NCBI GenBank assembly: GCA_035454885.1
Contig: DATIGE010000041.1
Coordinates: 1 to 62,305 of the forward strand
DNA from: a bacterium
Lineage (GTDB): Bacteria > UBA10199 > JACPAL01 > GCA-016699445
Direction: 5' to 3'
DNA: 62,305 nt
In this document: piece after piece, positions 53,921 through 62,305 of the stretch
Numbering within the stretch: position 1 is the first letter of the stretch
How the letters are laid out: the number at the start of each line of letters is the position of its first letter
Position numbers and translations under genes: made by a program
The notes under the pieces: model-generated
What the model was told of the DNA's origin: nothing
Seen by the model: only the letters and a program-made list of their open reading frames with translations
The model's database searches: none

Positions 53921-55669
53921 TCATTTCATATCATATTTTCTTGGCCGCGGCTTGATGTACTGGATGTCCACGTCCTCATAGCTGAACTCCGGTTCGTCCG
54001 CGGGTCCCCGGAACCTGGCCTTCGTGGTTTTGAGCCAATTGGCGTCATCGCGCTCCGGGAACTCGGGCTTGTAGTGGGCGCCGCGGCTCTCGTTCCGGCG
54101 CCAAGCGCCCAGGGTGATGACCCTCGCGAGCTCGAGCATGTTCTGAAGCTCCCGCGCGAAGACGAGCTCGCGGTTGGACCAGCCCCCCGTGTCCGAAAGC
54201 GAGACGTCCTTGTAACGCTCCAAGAGCTCCTCGATCTTTTCGTCCGTCTTCTTGAGCTTGGCGTTGTAACGGATGACCGTCACGTTCTCCGTCATCCAGT
54301 CCCCGAGCTCGTCGTGGATGTGGTGGGGATTCGTCTTGCCGGTCGACTTCAGCAGACGGTCATTGATCTCCCGTTCGCGGCGCACGGCTTCGTCATACAG
54401 GCTTGACTCGACCGCGTCGGCTCCCTTCGAAAGATTCTTGGCGTAACGGATGACCGCCGGCCCCGCCACCAGGCCGCCGTAGATGCAGGAAACGAGGGAG
54501 TTCGCGCCCAGGCGGTTCGCGCCATGATATTGGTAATCGCATTCGCCTGCGGCGAAGAGTCCCGCGATGTTCGACATGTGATCGAAGTCGATCCAGAGCC
54601 CGCCCATGGAATAATGGACGGCGGGGAAAACGCGCATGGGGACCTTCTTCGGGTCTTGGCCGACGAACTTTTCATAGATCTCCAGAACGCCGCCCAGCTT
54701 TTCCTGAAGTTTTTGGGGGTCGATGTGCGAGACGTCGAGGTAGACCTGCGGGCGGCCGTCGACGCCCAGTTTGAGCTCGTAGACGACCTTGAAGATGGCG
54801 CGCGTGGCGACGTCGCGGGGAACGAGATTCCCGTATTTGGGATACCACTCCTCCAGGAAGTACCAGGGCTTTCCGTCCTTCGGGACCCACACCCGCCCGC
54901 CTTCGCCCCGCACCGACTCGGAAATGAGCCGTAGCTTGTCCTCGCCGGGAACGGCGGTCGGATGGACCTGGACGAATTCCCCGTTCCCGTAAAAGGCCCC
55001 CTGCTGGTAGGCGGCGGAAACGGCGCTGCCCGTGCAGATGGTGGAGTTTGTGCTCTTGCCGTAGATGAGTCCCGGGCCTCCGGTCGCCAGTATGACCGCG
55101 TCCGCCCGGAAGGCGCGGACCTCCATCGTGTCGAGGTTGATGGCCGTGATGCCGCGGCAGACCATCTGATTGTCCAAGACGAGCGACAGGAACTCCCAAC
55201 TCTCGAATTTGTTGACCTTCCCTTCCGTCTCGAACCGCCGCACCTGCTCGTCAAGGGCGTACAGGAGCTGCTGTCCGGTGGTCGCTCCCGCGAAGGCGGT
55301 CCGGTTGTAGAGGGTGCCGCCGAAGCGGCGGAAATCGAGGAGTCCCTCGGGTGTCCGGTTGAACATGACGCCCATGCGGTCGAGCATGTAGATGATGCCC
55401 GGCGCCGCGTCGCACATGTTCTTGACCGGCGTCTGATTGGCCAGGAAGTCGCCTCCGTAGATCGAGTCGTCGAAATGCTGGGCGGGGGAGTCTCCCTCGC
55501 CCTTGGTGTTGACGGCGGCGTTGATGCCGCCCTGGGCGCAGACGGAATGCGAACGCCGGACCGGGACGACGGAGAAGAGATCGACGGAGACTCCCATCTC
55601 GGCGATCTTCATCGCCGCCGCCAATCCCGCCAGCCCGCCTCCCACAACGATGATTTTCGGTGACGCCAT
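53921..55669 (-). CDS. sdhA: succinate dehydrogenase flavoprotein subunit
   Basis: The 582-residue subunit has the FAD fold VVGGGLAGLAAA, the covalent-FAD region RRSHSVCAQGGINAA, catalytic segments GGLWIDFDHMSNIAGLFAAGE and the C-terminal RGAHYKPEFPERDD. It is closer to the type that works with a single-chain cytochrome b558. It lies between sdhC and sdhB, with a stem-loop in the gap before sdhB. Confidence 0.97.
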   Translation of the reverse strand: MASPKIIVVGGGLAGLAAAMKIAEMGVSVDLFSVVPVRRSHSVCAQGGINAAVNTKGEGDSPAQHFDDSIYGGDFLANQTPVKNMCDAAPGIIYMLDRMGVMFNRTPEGLLDFRRFGGTLYNRTAFAGATTGQQLLYALDEQVRRFETEGKVNKFESWEFLSLVLDNQMVCRGITAINLDTMEVRAFRADAVILATGGPGLIYGKSTNSTICTGSAVSAAYQQGAFYGNGEFVQVHPTAVPGEDKLRLISESVRGEGGRVWVPKDGKPWYFLEEWYPKYGNLVPRDVATRAIFKVVYELKLGVDGRPQVYLDVSHIDPQKLQEKLGGVLEIYEKFVGQDPKKVPMRVFPAVHYSMGGLWIDFDHMSNIAGLFAAGECDYQYHGANRLGANSLVSCIYGGLVAGPAVIRYAKNLSKGADAVESSLYDEAVRREREINDRLLKSTGKTNPHHIHDELGDWMTENVTVIRYNAKLKKTDEKIEELLERYKDVSLSDTGGWSNRELVFARELQNMLELARVITLGAWRRNESRGAHYKPEFPERDDANWLKTTKARFRGPADEPEFSYEDVDIQYIKPRPRKYDMK

Positions 55670-55672
55670 AAA

Positions 55673-56280
55673 TTAGACGAATTTCAACAGGATCGAGACG
55701 CTCCAAAGGGCTATGACCACGAAGATCCCCATCGTGAGGGCGGACGTGGCCTGCTGCGCCTTGCGTCCGACCGTCAGCCCCCAGGTCACAAGAAAACTCC
55801 AAAGCCCGTTCGAAAAGTGAAAGACGGCCGCGAGAACGCCCACGACGTAAAACCAGAACCAGTAGGGGACCGCGAGCTTTTGCCGCATGAGGGCGGCCGT
55901 GAAATCATAGCCTCCGAGCACCGATTGGATGCGCGTCGTGTACGAATGCGTGACGATGAACACCAGGGCCAGAAAACCCGTCAGCCTCTGGAAAAAATAC
56001 ATCCAATTCCGGTACTGCCCATAGCTGGTGAAGTTGTTCTGCCCCCGATAAATGATGGCGACGCCCAAGGCGGCGTGCAGAAGGATCGGCAGGTAGATGA
56101 TCCCGAATTCGATCAGGTAGACCATCGGCAGATGGGTCAGAAAATGGGAATGCTCGTTGAACGCCGCATCGGACTGGAAGATGTAGGAGTTCCCGTAAAG
56201 ATGCTGGAGAAGGAAGCCGCCGACCGGCAACATGCCGGTGAAGGACATCAGTCGCTTGAGGTAAAACGAAGTGGAATCCA

Positions 56281-56281
<1 letters not shown>
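55673..56281 (-). CDS. sdhC: succinate dehydrogenase cytochrome b558 subunit
   Basis: The 202-residue integral membrane subunit has about five helices and conserved histidines (LLQHLYGN, HSHFLTHLP, LHAALG, VTHSYTTR, FHFSNGLW) expected to bind two hemes. It corresponds to the B. subtilis-type single anchor. The ATG overlaps the mdh stop by one base (TAATG), so mdh-sdhC-sdhA-sdhB form one transcript. Confidence 0.93.
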
Positions 56282-57543
<1,262 letters not shown>

Positions 57544-60015
57544 ATGATGGGCATTTTGCTTGATCCAGAGATGTACGCACCGGCGGCTTCGACAGGGGCC
57601 GAAACGGCCCCTGTCGAGAAACCGGCCTCCGTCGCGACTCCGCCGTCCGCACCCACGGAGGGCGGCCTCAGCGCCTGGGCCGCCTCGGTCGCCCTGAAGG
57701 GGATTGAGAAGGTCAAGGGCGGGCTCGGGGCCGTCGACGCCCTGTTCAAGAAAGCTGGCGGAAGATCCGCGGCCGAGACGGAACGTCTCCGAGCGATCAA
57801 CCTCGCGGCGGTCGAGGTCTGGGAGGTCTATAACAAGGAAGGCGAAAGGGTCGAAAACGACAACGCGACGGGCGTCTTGGGCCACGTCGTCGGCTTCGTC
57901 GATTATCTAATCCGCGATGATGGAAAAACGATCGCCGACGACCGGGGCGAAAAATGGGCCCTGGAACGCAAGCTGGTCGCCGAGATCAAGAAGACGATCG
58001 CCTCCGGCGAGGCGGACACGCTCCGGGAGGCGTTGAACCTCATCCGGTCCTACGGTCCCGCGTCTTTGCGGGAACCGGCGAAAAGATTCCTCGGGGAAAA
58101 AGGCGAATTCGGTCACCGCAAGGGGTACCCTCTTTGGGAGCTGGTCGATTTTGCCTCGTGGCCCGACAAAGATACCGCGGTAACGCGTGACCTCCTCGAG
58201 AGGGCCTTCGAGCTGGAATATGACGCCGATGCCGTCGAAACGCCCTTTGCCGTCTACTCGCTTGTCCACGCCGTTTCCACAGACCCAAAGGTCAAGAAAG
58301 AGGCCGAAGAAGGGATGAAGGCCCTTTCGGGGGAGAGCGGTTTCGGCCGCGCGGCCCTGAAGTTCGCGTTTTCTTCAAGCCCCGAGGGGGCAGCTCTCGA
58401 CGTGGGGCTGATGTTCGCGTCGGCGGGTCTGGGAAACTTGGCCAAACTCGGCGCGTTCGCGAAGCTCGAGAAGGCGGGTATGACCGGTTACAAGGCCGTC
58501 GCGCTTGCCAAGGCCGCCGAAATCGGCGCGGTGACAACCGCCCTCTGGGCCCTGAACGCCGGGCGGGAGGCCCTCACGCATGACGTCGGCAAGGCCTTGG
58601 ACCCCGCCCACTTGGCCAAAAGCCTCGCGTCGACCGGACTCATGATCGGATTCCTGAAGGTCTTCGGCGCCGCCGGGGAGGGGATCTCAAAGCGATTGGG
58701 AGTTTCCAAGTCCCTTGTCGGCCACGGGGCGGGATTGGCCGGCATGATCGCCGCCACGAAGGCGGGCGCGGCGATGAAACTTCACGACGCGCCCGTGGGC
58801 GGCGCGAAGGAATCGCTGGCCCACGACATTTTCGGATACGTCAAGTTCGCCCTCGCCCATAAGGCGGCGGATCGCCTACTCGGCGGCAAACTCTCGGAGA
58901 TCAGCCGTCGGTTCCATGCCGAAACCGCCGCGGTCGCGGCGAAGGTTAAGATCCATGCGGCCATTGACGACCTCCTGGCGACCTCCCCCCGCGTTCCGGA
59001 CAACGCGCGCGAGACGATTCGAAACGACATTCTCGCCGAGGCGCTTCGCACAGGCCGTATTCCAGACAGAGTGGCTGATGTTTTGCCGCGCATCCTTGAG
59101 GCGCTGAGGGCGGAAGGCTCGAAAAAAACGAAGGCCGTCGAGAAGGCCGAGAGCGGCGTGACCGTGGCGTTGCGTGACGAGGATATCCTGACCTCCGACA
59201 CCGAGGTGTTGCCCGCCGCGGCCCGCAGGGCGATCAGCCTTCCGGAGCGCCCCATCTCTTTGGGCCCCTACCGAAAAGGGCCTTCCCCTTCTGCGGGAAC
59301 CTTTCACGCGGCCCGAATCCGCCTGAAAGCGATTCATGCCAAGATCGAGAAAGGGACCCTGAGCGCCTCGGATCCCTCCGTCCTCAAGGAAATGGAAAAG
59401 TGCGAGATGATGCTGGAAAAATACGGGATCAGGCCGACGAAAGGCATTGAGGCGCACTCCTTGATTACGGGCTGGAAGAATCGCCTGCTGGACGGTTACG
59501 AAGCCATGCTCGCCGATTACGGTCACGAAAAGGGGCTTGCCCTGCGCGTCTCGGACGAAAAGGCGCTGACTGACGGCCGCGCCCACATGAAATACGAATT
59601 GGTCAAGGAGGGAGACGGTTCCGAACCGGTGCTCACCCTTGAACGCGTAATCGATGAGAAGAATCGCTCCGTCGACCTTTACAATATCGAAGTGAGCGAG
59701 GCTCATCGAGGCGCCGGGATCGGCAAGGCGATCTTCCGGGATCTCGAGCCCGTCCTGATGAAGAAGCACAATGTCGCGTTTGTCCGGGCCCACTTCCTGA
59801 ATCCGGTCGCCAAGAGGCTCTTCACGGACGGTTACGGAGTGAGTCATATCGAGGCGCGGCTGGATCATCTGGTCGCCTGGCCCAACGGGCGAATAGACGA
59901 GCTCATTCCCTCCTTCGACCTATTGGGAATTGAGTACCTTCGGTTTGGAAGCGATCGCGTTGATGCCACACTGAAAACTTCAGAGACGGTTGTTGCGAGG
60001 CCGCAAGGCCTTTAG
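57544..60015 (+). CDS. large multidomain protein with C-terminal GNAT acetyltransferase domain
   Basis: The 823-residue protein is unrecognised apart from its end. The N-terminal part is Ala/Pro-rich then globular; a central region (about residues 275-430) is rich in Gly/Ala hydrophobic helices (for example LASTGLMIGFLKVFGAAGEG) and could insert in membranes. The C-terminal region (about 660-790) carries a GNAT acetyl-CoA-binding loop in IEVSEAHRGAGIGKAIFRDL. AGGGGG precedes the ATGATG at 57544. It may be an exported effector or a modifying enzyme; no secretion signal or system is adjacent. Confidence 0.7.
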   Translation: MMGILLDPEMYAPAASTGAETAPVEKPASVATPPSAPTEGGLSAWAASVALKGIEKVKGGLGAVDALFKKAGGRSAAETERLRAINLAAVEVWEVYNKEGERVENDNATGVLGHVVGFVDYLIRDDGKTIADDRGEKWALERKLVAEIKKTIASGEADTLREALNLIRSYGPASLREPAKRFLGEKGEFGHRKGYPLWELVDFASWPDKDTAVTRDLLERAFELEYDADAVETPFAVYSLVHAVSTDPKVKKEAEEGMKALSGESGFGRAALKFAFSSSPEGAALDVGLMFASAGLGNLAKLGAFAKLEKAGMTGYKAVALAKAAEIGAVTTALWALNAGREALTHDVGKALDPAHLAKSLASTGLMIGFLKVFGAAGEGISKRLGVSKSLVGHGAGLAGMIAATKAGAAMKLHDAPVGGAKESLAHDIFGYVKFALAHKAADRLLGGKLSEISRRFHAETAAVAAKVKIHAAIDDLLATSPRVPDNARETIRNDILAEALRTGRIPDRVADVLPRILEALRAEGSKKTKAVEKAESGVTVALRDEDILTSDTEVLPAAARRAISLPERPISLGPYRKGPSPSAGTFHAARIRLKAIHAKIEKGTLSASDPSVLKEMEKCEMMLEKYGIRPTKGIEAHSLITGWKNRLLDGYEAMLADYGHEKGLALRVSDEKALTDGRAHMKYELVKEGDGSEPVLTLERVIDEKNRSVDLYNIEVSEAHRGAGIGKAIFRDLEPVLMKKHNVAFVRAHFLNPVAKRLFTDGYGVSHIEARLDHLVAWPNGRIDELIPSFDLLGIEYLRFGSDRVDATLKTSETVVARPQGL

Positions 60016-60037
60016 CGAGTGGCCGTCGTAAGAGCCC

Positions 60038-61300
60038 TTAGCCCGCCCCTTTTTCATCCAGGGGGACCCAGTAGAGCAACAGGATCGATGGGACCGCGGC
60101 GACAAAGCCCAGGACGAAAAGGTTCGTATAGCCGATTTTCTCCACGAGGATGCCTCCAAATCCACCGACGATCGTCGACCCGAGGCTCATGATCGCCGTC
60201 CCGATGGCGAAGTGGGCCGCCTTGTAGGTGGGGCTGCAGAGACGCATCAGGTAAACCATCAGGGCCGCCGTTCCGAGGCCTCCGGCGAGGTTTTCGTAGG
60301 CGTGGATGACGGCGATCAGGGAAATCCCCCCGAGGGTCGCCGCGGACGGCCTTCCTTCGGACAGGATGATATAGGCCAGGATATTGACGTTCATGAGCAG
60401 CGTGATCGGCCAGATCGATCCCTTGAGACCCGCCTTCTTGATCCACCAGGCGCCCAACAACGTCCCCGCGATCGTTGCGAACGATCCGACGAAACCGGCG
60501 AGCCAGGCGAGCTGGGTCTTGGCGACGCCCAGTTCCCTCATCAGAAACGGCGTGTTCATGGAGAAGAGGATTTCATCCCCCAGCTTATAGGACGCGACAA
60601 AGCACAGGATGACGGCGATGCGCTCGCGCTCGAGATAAGAGAGAAACGAGTCGACAAAATTCTTTCGGATTTCCCGGAATCCGATCGTCCTTTTCTCCCG
60701 CTCGGCCTCGAACCGCGGGGAGAAGGCCTGGTGAAGGCAGAATAAGACGAGCATCGTGGCGGCCCCGGCCCCGAAACCGTAGAACCAGTTGGCGATGCCC
60801 GCGATGCCCACCAGGACGCTCCGGGCATAGATGATGGCGATCCGGTACGCCAAGACCCTCAAGCCCGAATAGGCGGCCTGAGCGCTCGGGTCGGTCAGGC
60901 CCTCGAGGTAATAGGCGTCGATGGCGATGTCGTTCGTCGCCGCGACGAAGGCCAAACCCACAAAAAGAAAGGCCATCGCCGAGGTGATGTGAGGAATCCC
61001 ATTCGCCGAATGGAGTCCGGCCAGGCCGGCGAGAACAAGAACGGCGAGGGTGATCGCAAGCTGGATCCTGAGCATCCAGCCGCGTTTGGTCCCGAAAATA
61101 TCCAGCAGGGGGGCCCACAGGAATTTGAGGTTCCAGGGGATGCCGAGGAAATTCAAAAATCCCAGGTAAGCCTCGCGGACGCCGATGTCGGTGAAGTAGA
61201 CCGAGGACAGAAACCGCACGATCATGTAGGGGAGACCCTCGGCGAAATAGGTCGACGAGACCCAGAGGGACGTTCGGAGGCCCTGTCGAGGGGCGGTCAC
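60038..61300 (-). CDS. AmpG-like MFS transporter
   Basis: The 420-residue membrane protein has about twelve hydrophobic segments and AmpG-family phrases: WVSSTYFAEGLPYMIV, FLWAPLLDIFG, FVAATNDIAIDAYYLE and AYENLAGGLGTAALMVYLMRLC. AmpG permeases import 1,6-anhydro-muropeptides, but related proteins have other substrates. The GTG at 61300 overlaps the SDR stop by four bases and gives a normal length; longer in-frame starts lie inside the SDR gene. Confidence 0.85.
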   Translation of the reverse strand: MTAPRQGLRTSLWVSSTYFAEGLPYMIVRFLSSVYFTDIGVREAYLGFLNFLGIPWNLKFLWAPLLDIFGTKRGWMLRIQLAITLAVLVLAGLAGLHSANGIPHITSAMAFLFVGLAFVAATNDIAIDAYYLEGLTDPSAQAAYSGLRVLAYRIAIIYARSVLVGIAGIANWFYGFGAGAATMLVLFCLHQAFSPRFEAEREKRTIGFREIRKNFVDSFLSYLERERIAVILCFVASYKLGDEILFSMNTPFLMRELGVAKTQLAWLAGFVGSFATIAGTLLGAWWIKKAGLKGSIWPITLLMNVNILAYIILSEGRPSAATLGGISLIAVIHAYENLAGGLGTAALMVYLMRLCSPTYKAAHFAIGTAIMSLGSTIVGGFGGILVEKIGYTNLFVLGFVAAVPSILLLYWVPLDEKGAG

Positions 61301-62151
61301 TTCTGGCCTTTGGACTTTGAGAACCTTTCCGCCATCCTGGCCCAATCCTCGGGAGTCATCTCGGTGAGCATGTTCATCTCGCCGGCGCCGCAGATCCATT
61401 CTCCGCCATCGATCGTCACGACCTCGCCGTTGATGTAGTCGGCAAAGTCGGAGACGAGGTAGGTCGCCAGGTTCGCCAGCTCCTCGTGCCGGCCGGCGCG
61501 GCGCAGGGGGATGCGGCTCATCCATTTTTGCTCGAAATTCGGCGGAACGAGGTTCTCCCAAGCCTGTTCGGTGGGGAAGGGGCCGGGGGCGACGGCGTTC
61601 AAGCGGATGCCGTATTTGCCCCATTCGACGGCGAGGGAGCGGGTCATCGCCAGGACACCCGCCTTCGCGCAGGCCGAGGGGACGACGTAGGCCGAACCCG
61701 TCCAGGCGTAGGTGGTGCAGATGTTGAGCACGCGCCCGCCGCGCTGTTGGTTGATCCAACGCCGCCCGGCGGCGAGCGTGCAGTGAAAGGTTCCGTTCAG
61801 GACGATGCCGACGACGGAGTTGAAGGCGTTGGGCGAGAGGAGCTCCGTCGGAGAGATGAAGTTGCCCGCCGCGTTGTTGACCAGGATATTGAGGGGCCCC
61901 AAGGCCTTCTCCGCCGCGTCGAAGACCGCCTCGACCTCGTCGTACTTGCGGACGTCGGAGGTCTTGAAAAAGACCTTCGCGCCCCTGGCCTCGATCTCCT
62001 TGGCGGCGGTCTCCAAGACCTCTTGCCGCCGGCCCGTGAGGATGAGGTTGGCGCCAAGTTCCGCGAATCGCAGGGCCATCGACTTGCCGAGGCCCGTCCC
62101 GCCGCCGGTGATGAGGATGTTCTTACCTTTCAACAGGTCTTTTTGGAACAT
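61297..62151 (-). CDS. short-chain dehydrogenase, 2,4-dienoyl-CoA-reductase-like
   Basis: The 284-residue SDR has the cofactor motif LITGGGTGLGKSMA, LILTGRR, the NNAAGNF motif and SACAKAGVLAMTRSLAVEWG. The usual YxxxK is replaced by SxxxK, as in peroxisomal-type 2,4-dienoyl-CoA reductases. GGAGG lies four bases before the ATG at 62151. It probably acts in beta-oxidation of unsaturated fatty acids. It is cotranscribed with the AmpG-like gene. Confidence 0.9.
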   Translation of the reverse strand: MFQKDLLKGKNILITGGGTGLGKSMALRFAELGANLILTGRRQEVLETAAKEIEARGAKVFFKTSDVRKYDEVEAVFDAAEKALGPLNILVNNAAGNFISPTELLSPNAFNSVVGIVLNGTFHCTLAAGRRWINQQRGGRVLNICTTYAWTGSAYVVPSACAKAGVLAMTRSLAVEWGKYGIRLNAVAPGPFPTEQAWENLVPPNFEQKWMSRIPLRRAGRHEELANLATYLVSDFADYINGEVVTIDGGEWICGAGEMNMLTEMTPEDWARMAERFSKSKGQK

Positions 62152-62165
62152 GAGGCCTCCGTGCG

Positions 62166-62192
62166 GGGGCGAATACAAGATTCGCCCCTGCA
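62166..62192 (-). repeat. palindromic stem-loop of the TGTAGGGGCGAAC family, copy 4
   Basis: On the minus strand it reads TGCAGGGGCGAAT then closes with ATTCGCCCC, a perfect nine-base stem with a five-base loop. It begins right after the icd stop and lies before the SDR start. Confidence 0.8.
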
Positions 62193-62305
62193 TTACATAT
62201 TTTTGACGATTTCCTTGCCGAACCCGGAGCAGGAGACGAGGGTCGCGCCCTCCATCAGGCGGTGGAAGTCGTAGGTGACTGTCTTTTTGGAGATCGTCTT
62301 TTCCA
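62193..62305 (-). CDS. icd: 3' end of isocitrate dehydrogenase (NADP)
   Basis: The last 36 codons of a gene that continues beyond the right edge read [20 protein letters not shown] and end KEIVKNM. This matches the conserved C-terminus of NADP-dependent isocitrate dehydrogenase. It precedes the SDR gene and continues the cluster of TCA-cycle genes. Confidence 0.85.
   Translation of the reverse strand, partial: EKTISKKTVTYDFHRLMEGATLVSCSGFGKEIVKNM

Overview
The window is a gene-dense, high-GC stretch of chromosome from a Gram-negative bacterium. An MlaE-F-D type phospholipid transporter, an outer-membrane beta-barrel candidate, FHA/sigma-54 and PEGA-kinase signalling genes, a SycD-like chaperone locus, HD-GYP signalling and a 'bacillus-type' cytochrome b558 succinate dehydrogenase suggest a deltaproteobacterium-like lineage (Bdellovibrionota, Myxococcota or a related candidate phylum). 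The exact taxon cannot be fixed from sequence reading alone. No phage genes, transposase or CRISPR array were seen.

Layout. 1-2.6 kb: a clan AA aspartic protease and two divergently transcribed 2OG-Fe(II)-oxygenase-like genes. 2.7-8.0 kb: an unrecognised plus-strand operon of two helical proteins with a shared C-terminal domain, two TPR proteins that look like type III secretion class II chaperones, and one further helical protein. 8.0-12.7 kb: a convergent signalling operon (small tail-anchored protein, Ser/Thr kinase with five PEGA repeats, FHA/sigma-54 activator). 12.8-14.6 kb: yggS-proC-yggT. 14.6-17.6 kb: mla-like lipid transport. 17.6-22.5 kb: the prkA-yeaH-spoVR operon behind a good sigma-70 promoter. 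22.5-33.2 kb: carotenoid-type membrane enzyme, NfeD protease plus slipin, HD-GYP regulator, DNA glycosylase, M16 peptidase, histidine phosphatase and ligA. 33.2-38.5 kb: an FtsH-like AAA protease facing two paralogous proteins, one fused to a PPDK-like phosphotransferase module. 38.6-41.4 kb: nadA and a TIGR02757-family gene separated by an inserted HEPN-like gene between duplicated 5' regions. 41.5-44.4 kb: thrombospondin type 3 repeat protein, tRNA-Gly(CCC) and a lower-GC Fic/AbiEi-like fusion with a four-unit 23-bp operator array. 44.4-50.2 kb: 5'-nucleotidase, EF-G, a barrel protein and an AMP-forming ligase. 50.1-62.3 kb: TCA-cycle genes (ndk, sucD, sucC, sdhB, sdhA, sdhC, mdh, end of icd) interrupted by a nuclease, a large GNAT-containing protein, an AmpG-like transporter and a dienoyl-CoA-reductase-like SDR.

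Two themes stand out. First, small palindromic stem-loops related to TGTAGGGGCGAAC sit in within-operon gaps at least five times, always in the sense orientation, and a related one lies in frame inside ligA. Second, three clusters lack an obvious described counterpart: the chaperone/translocator-like operon with its signalling neighbours, the FtsH-like/PPDK-fusion paralogue cluster, and the HEPN-like insertion between copies of the nadA control region. Function for all three is inferred from reading only. Start codons were chosen by eye from ribosome-binding sites, family alignment from memory and gene overlap.
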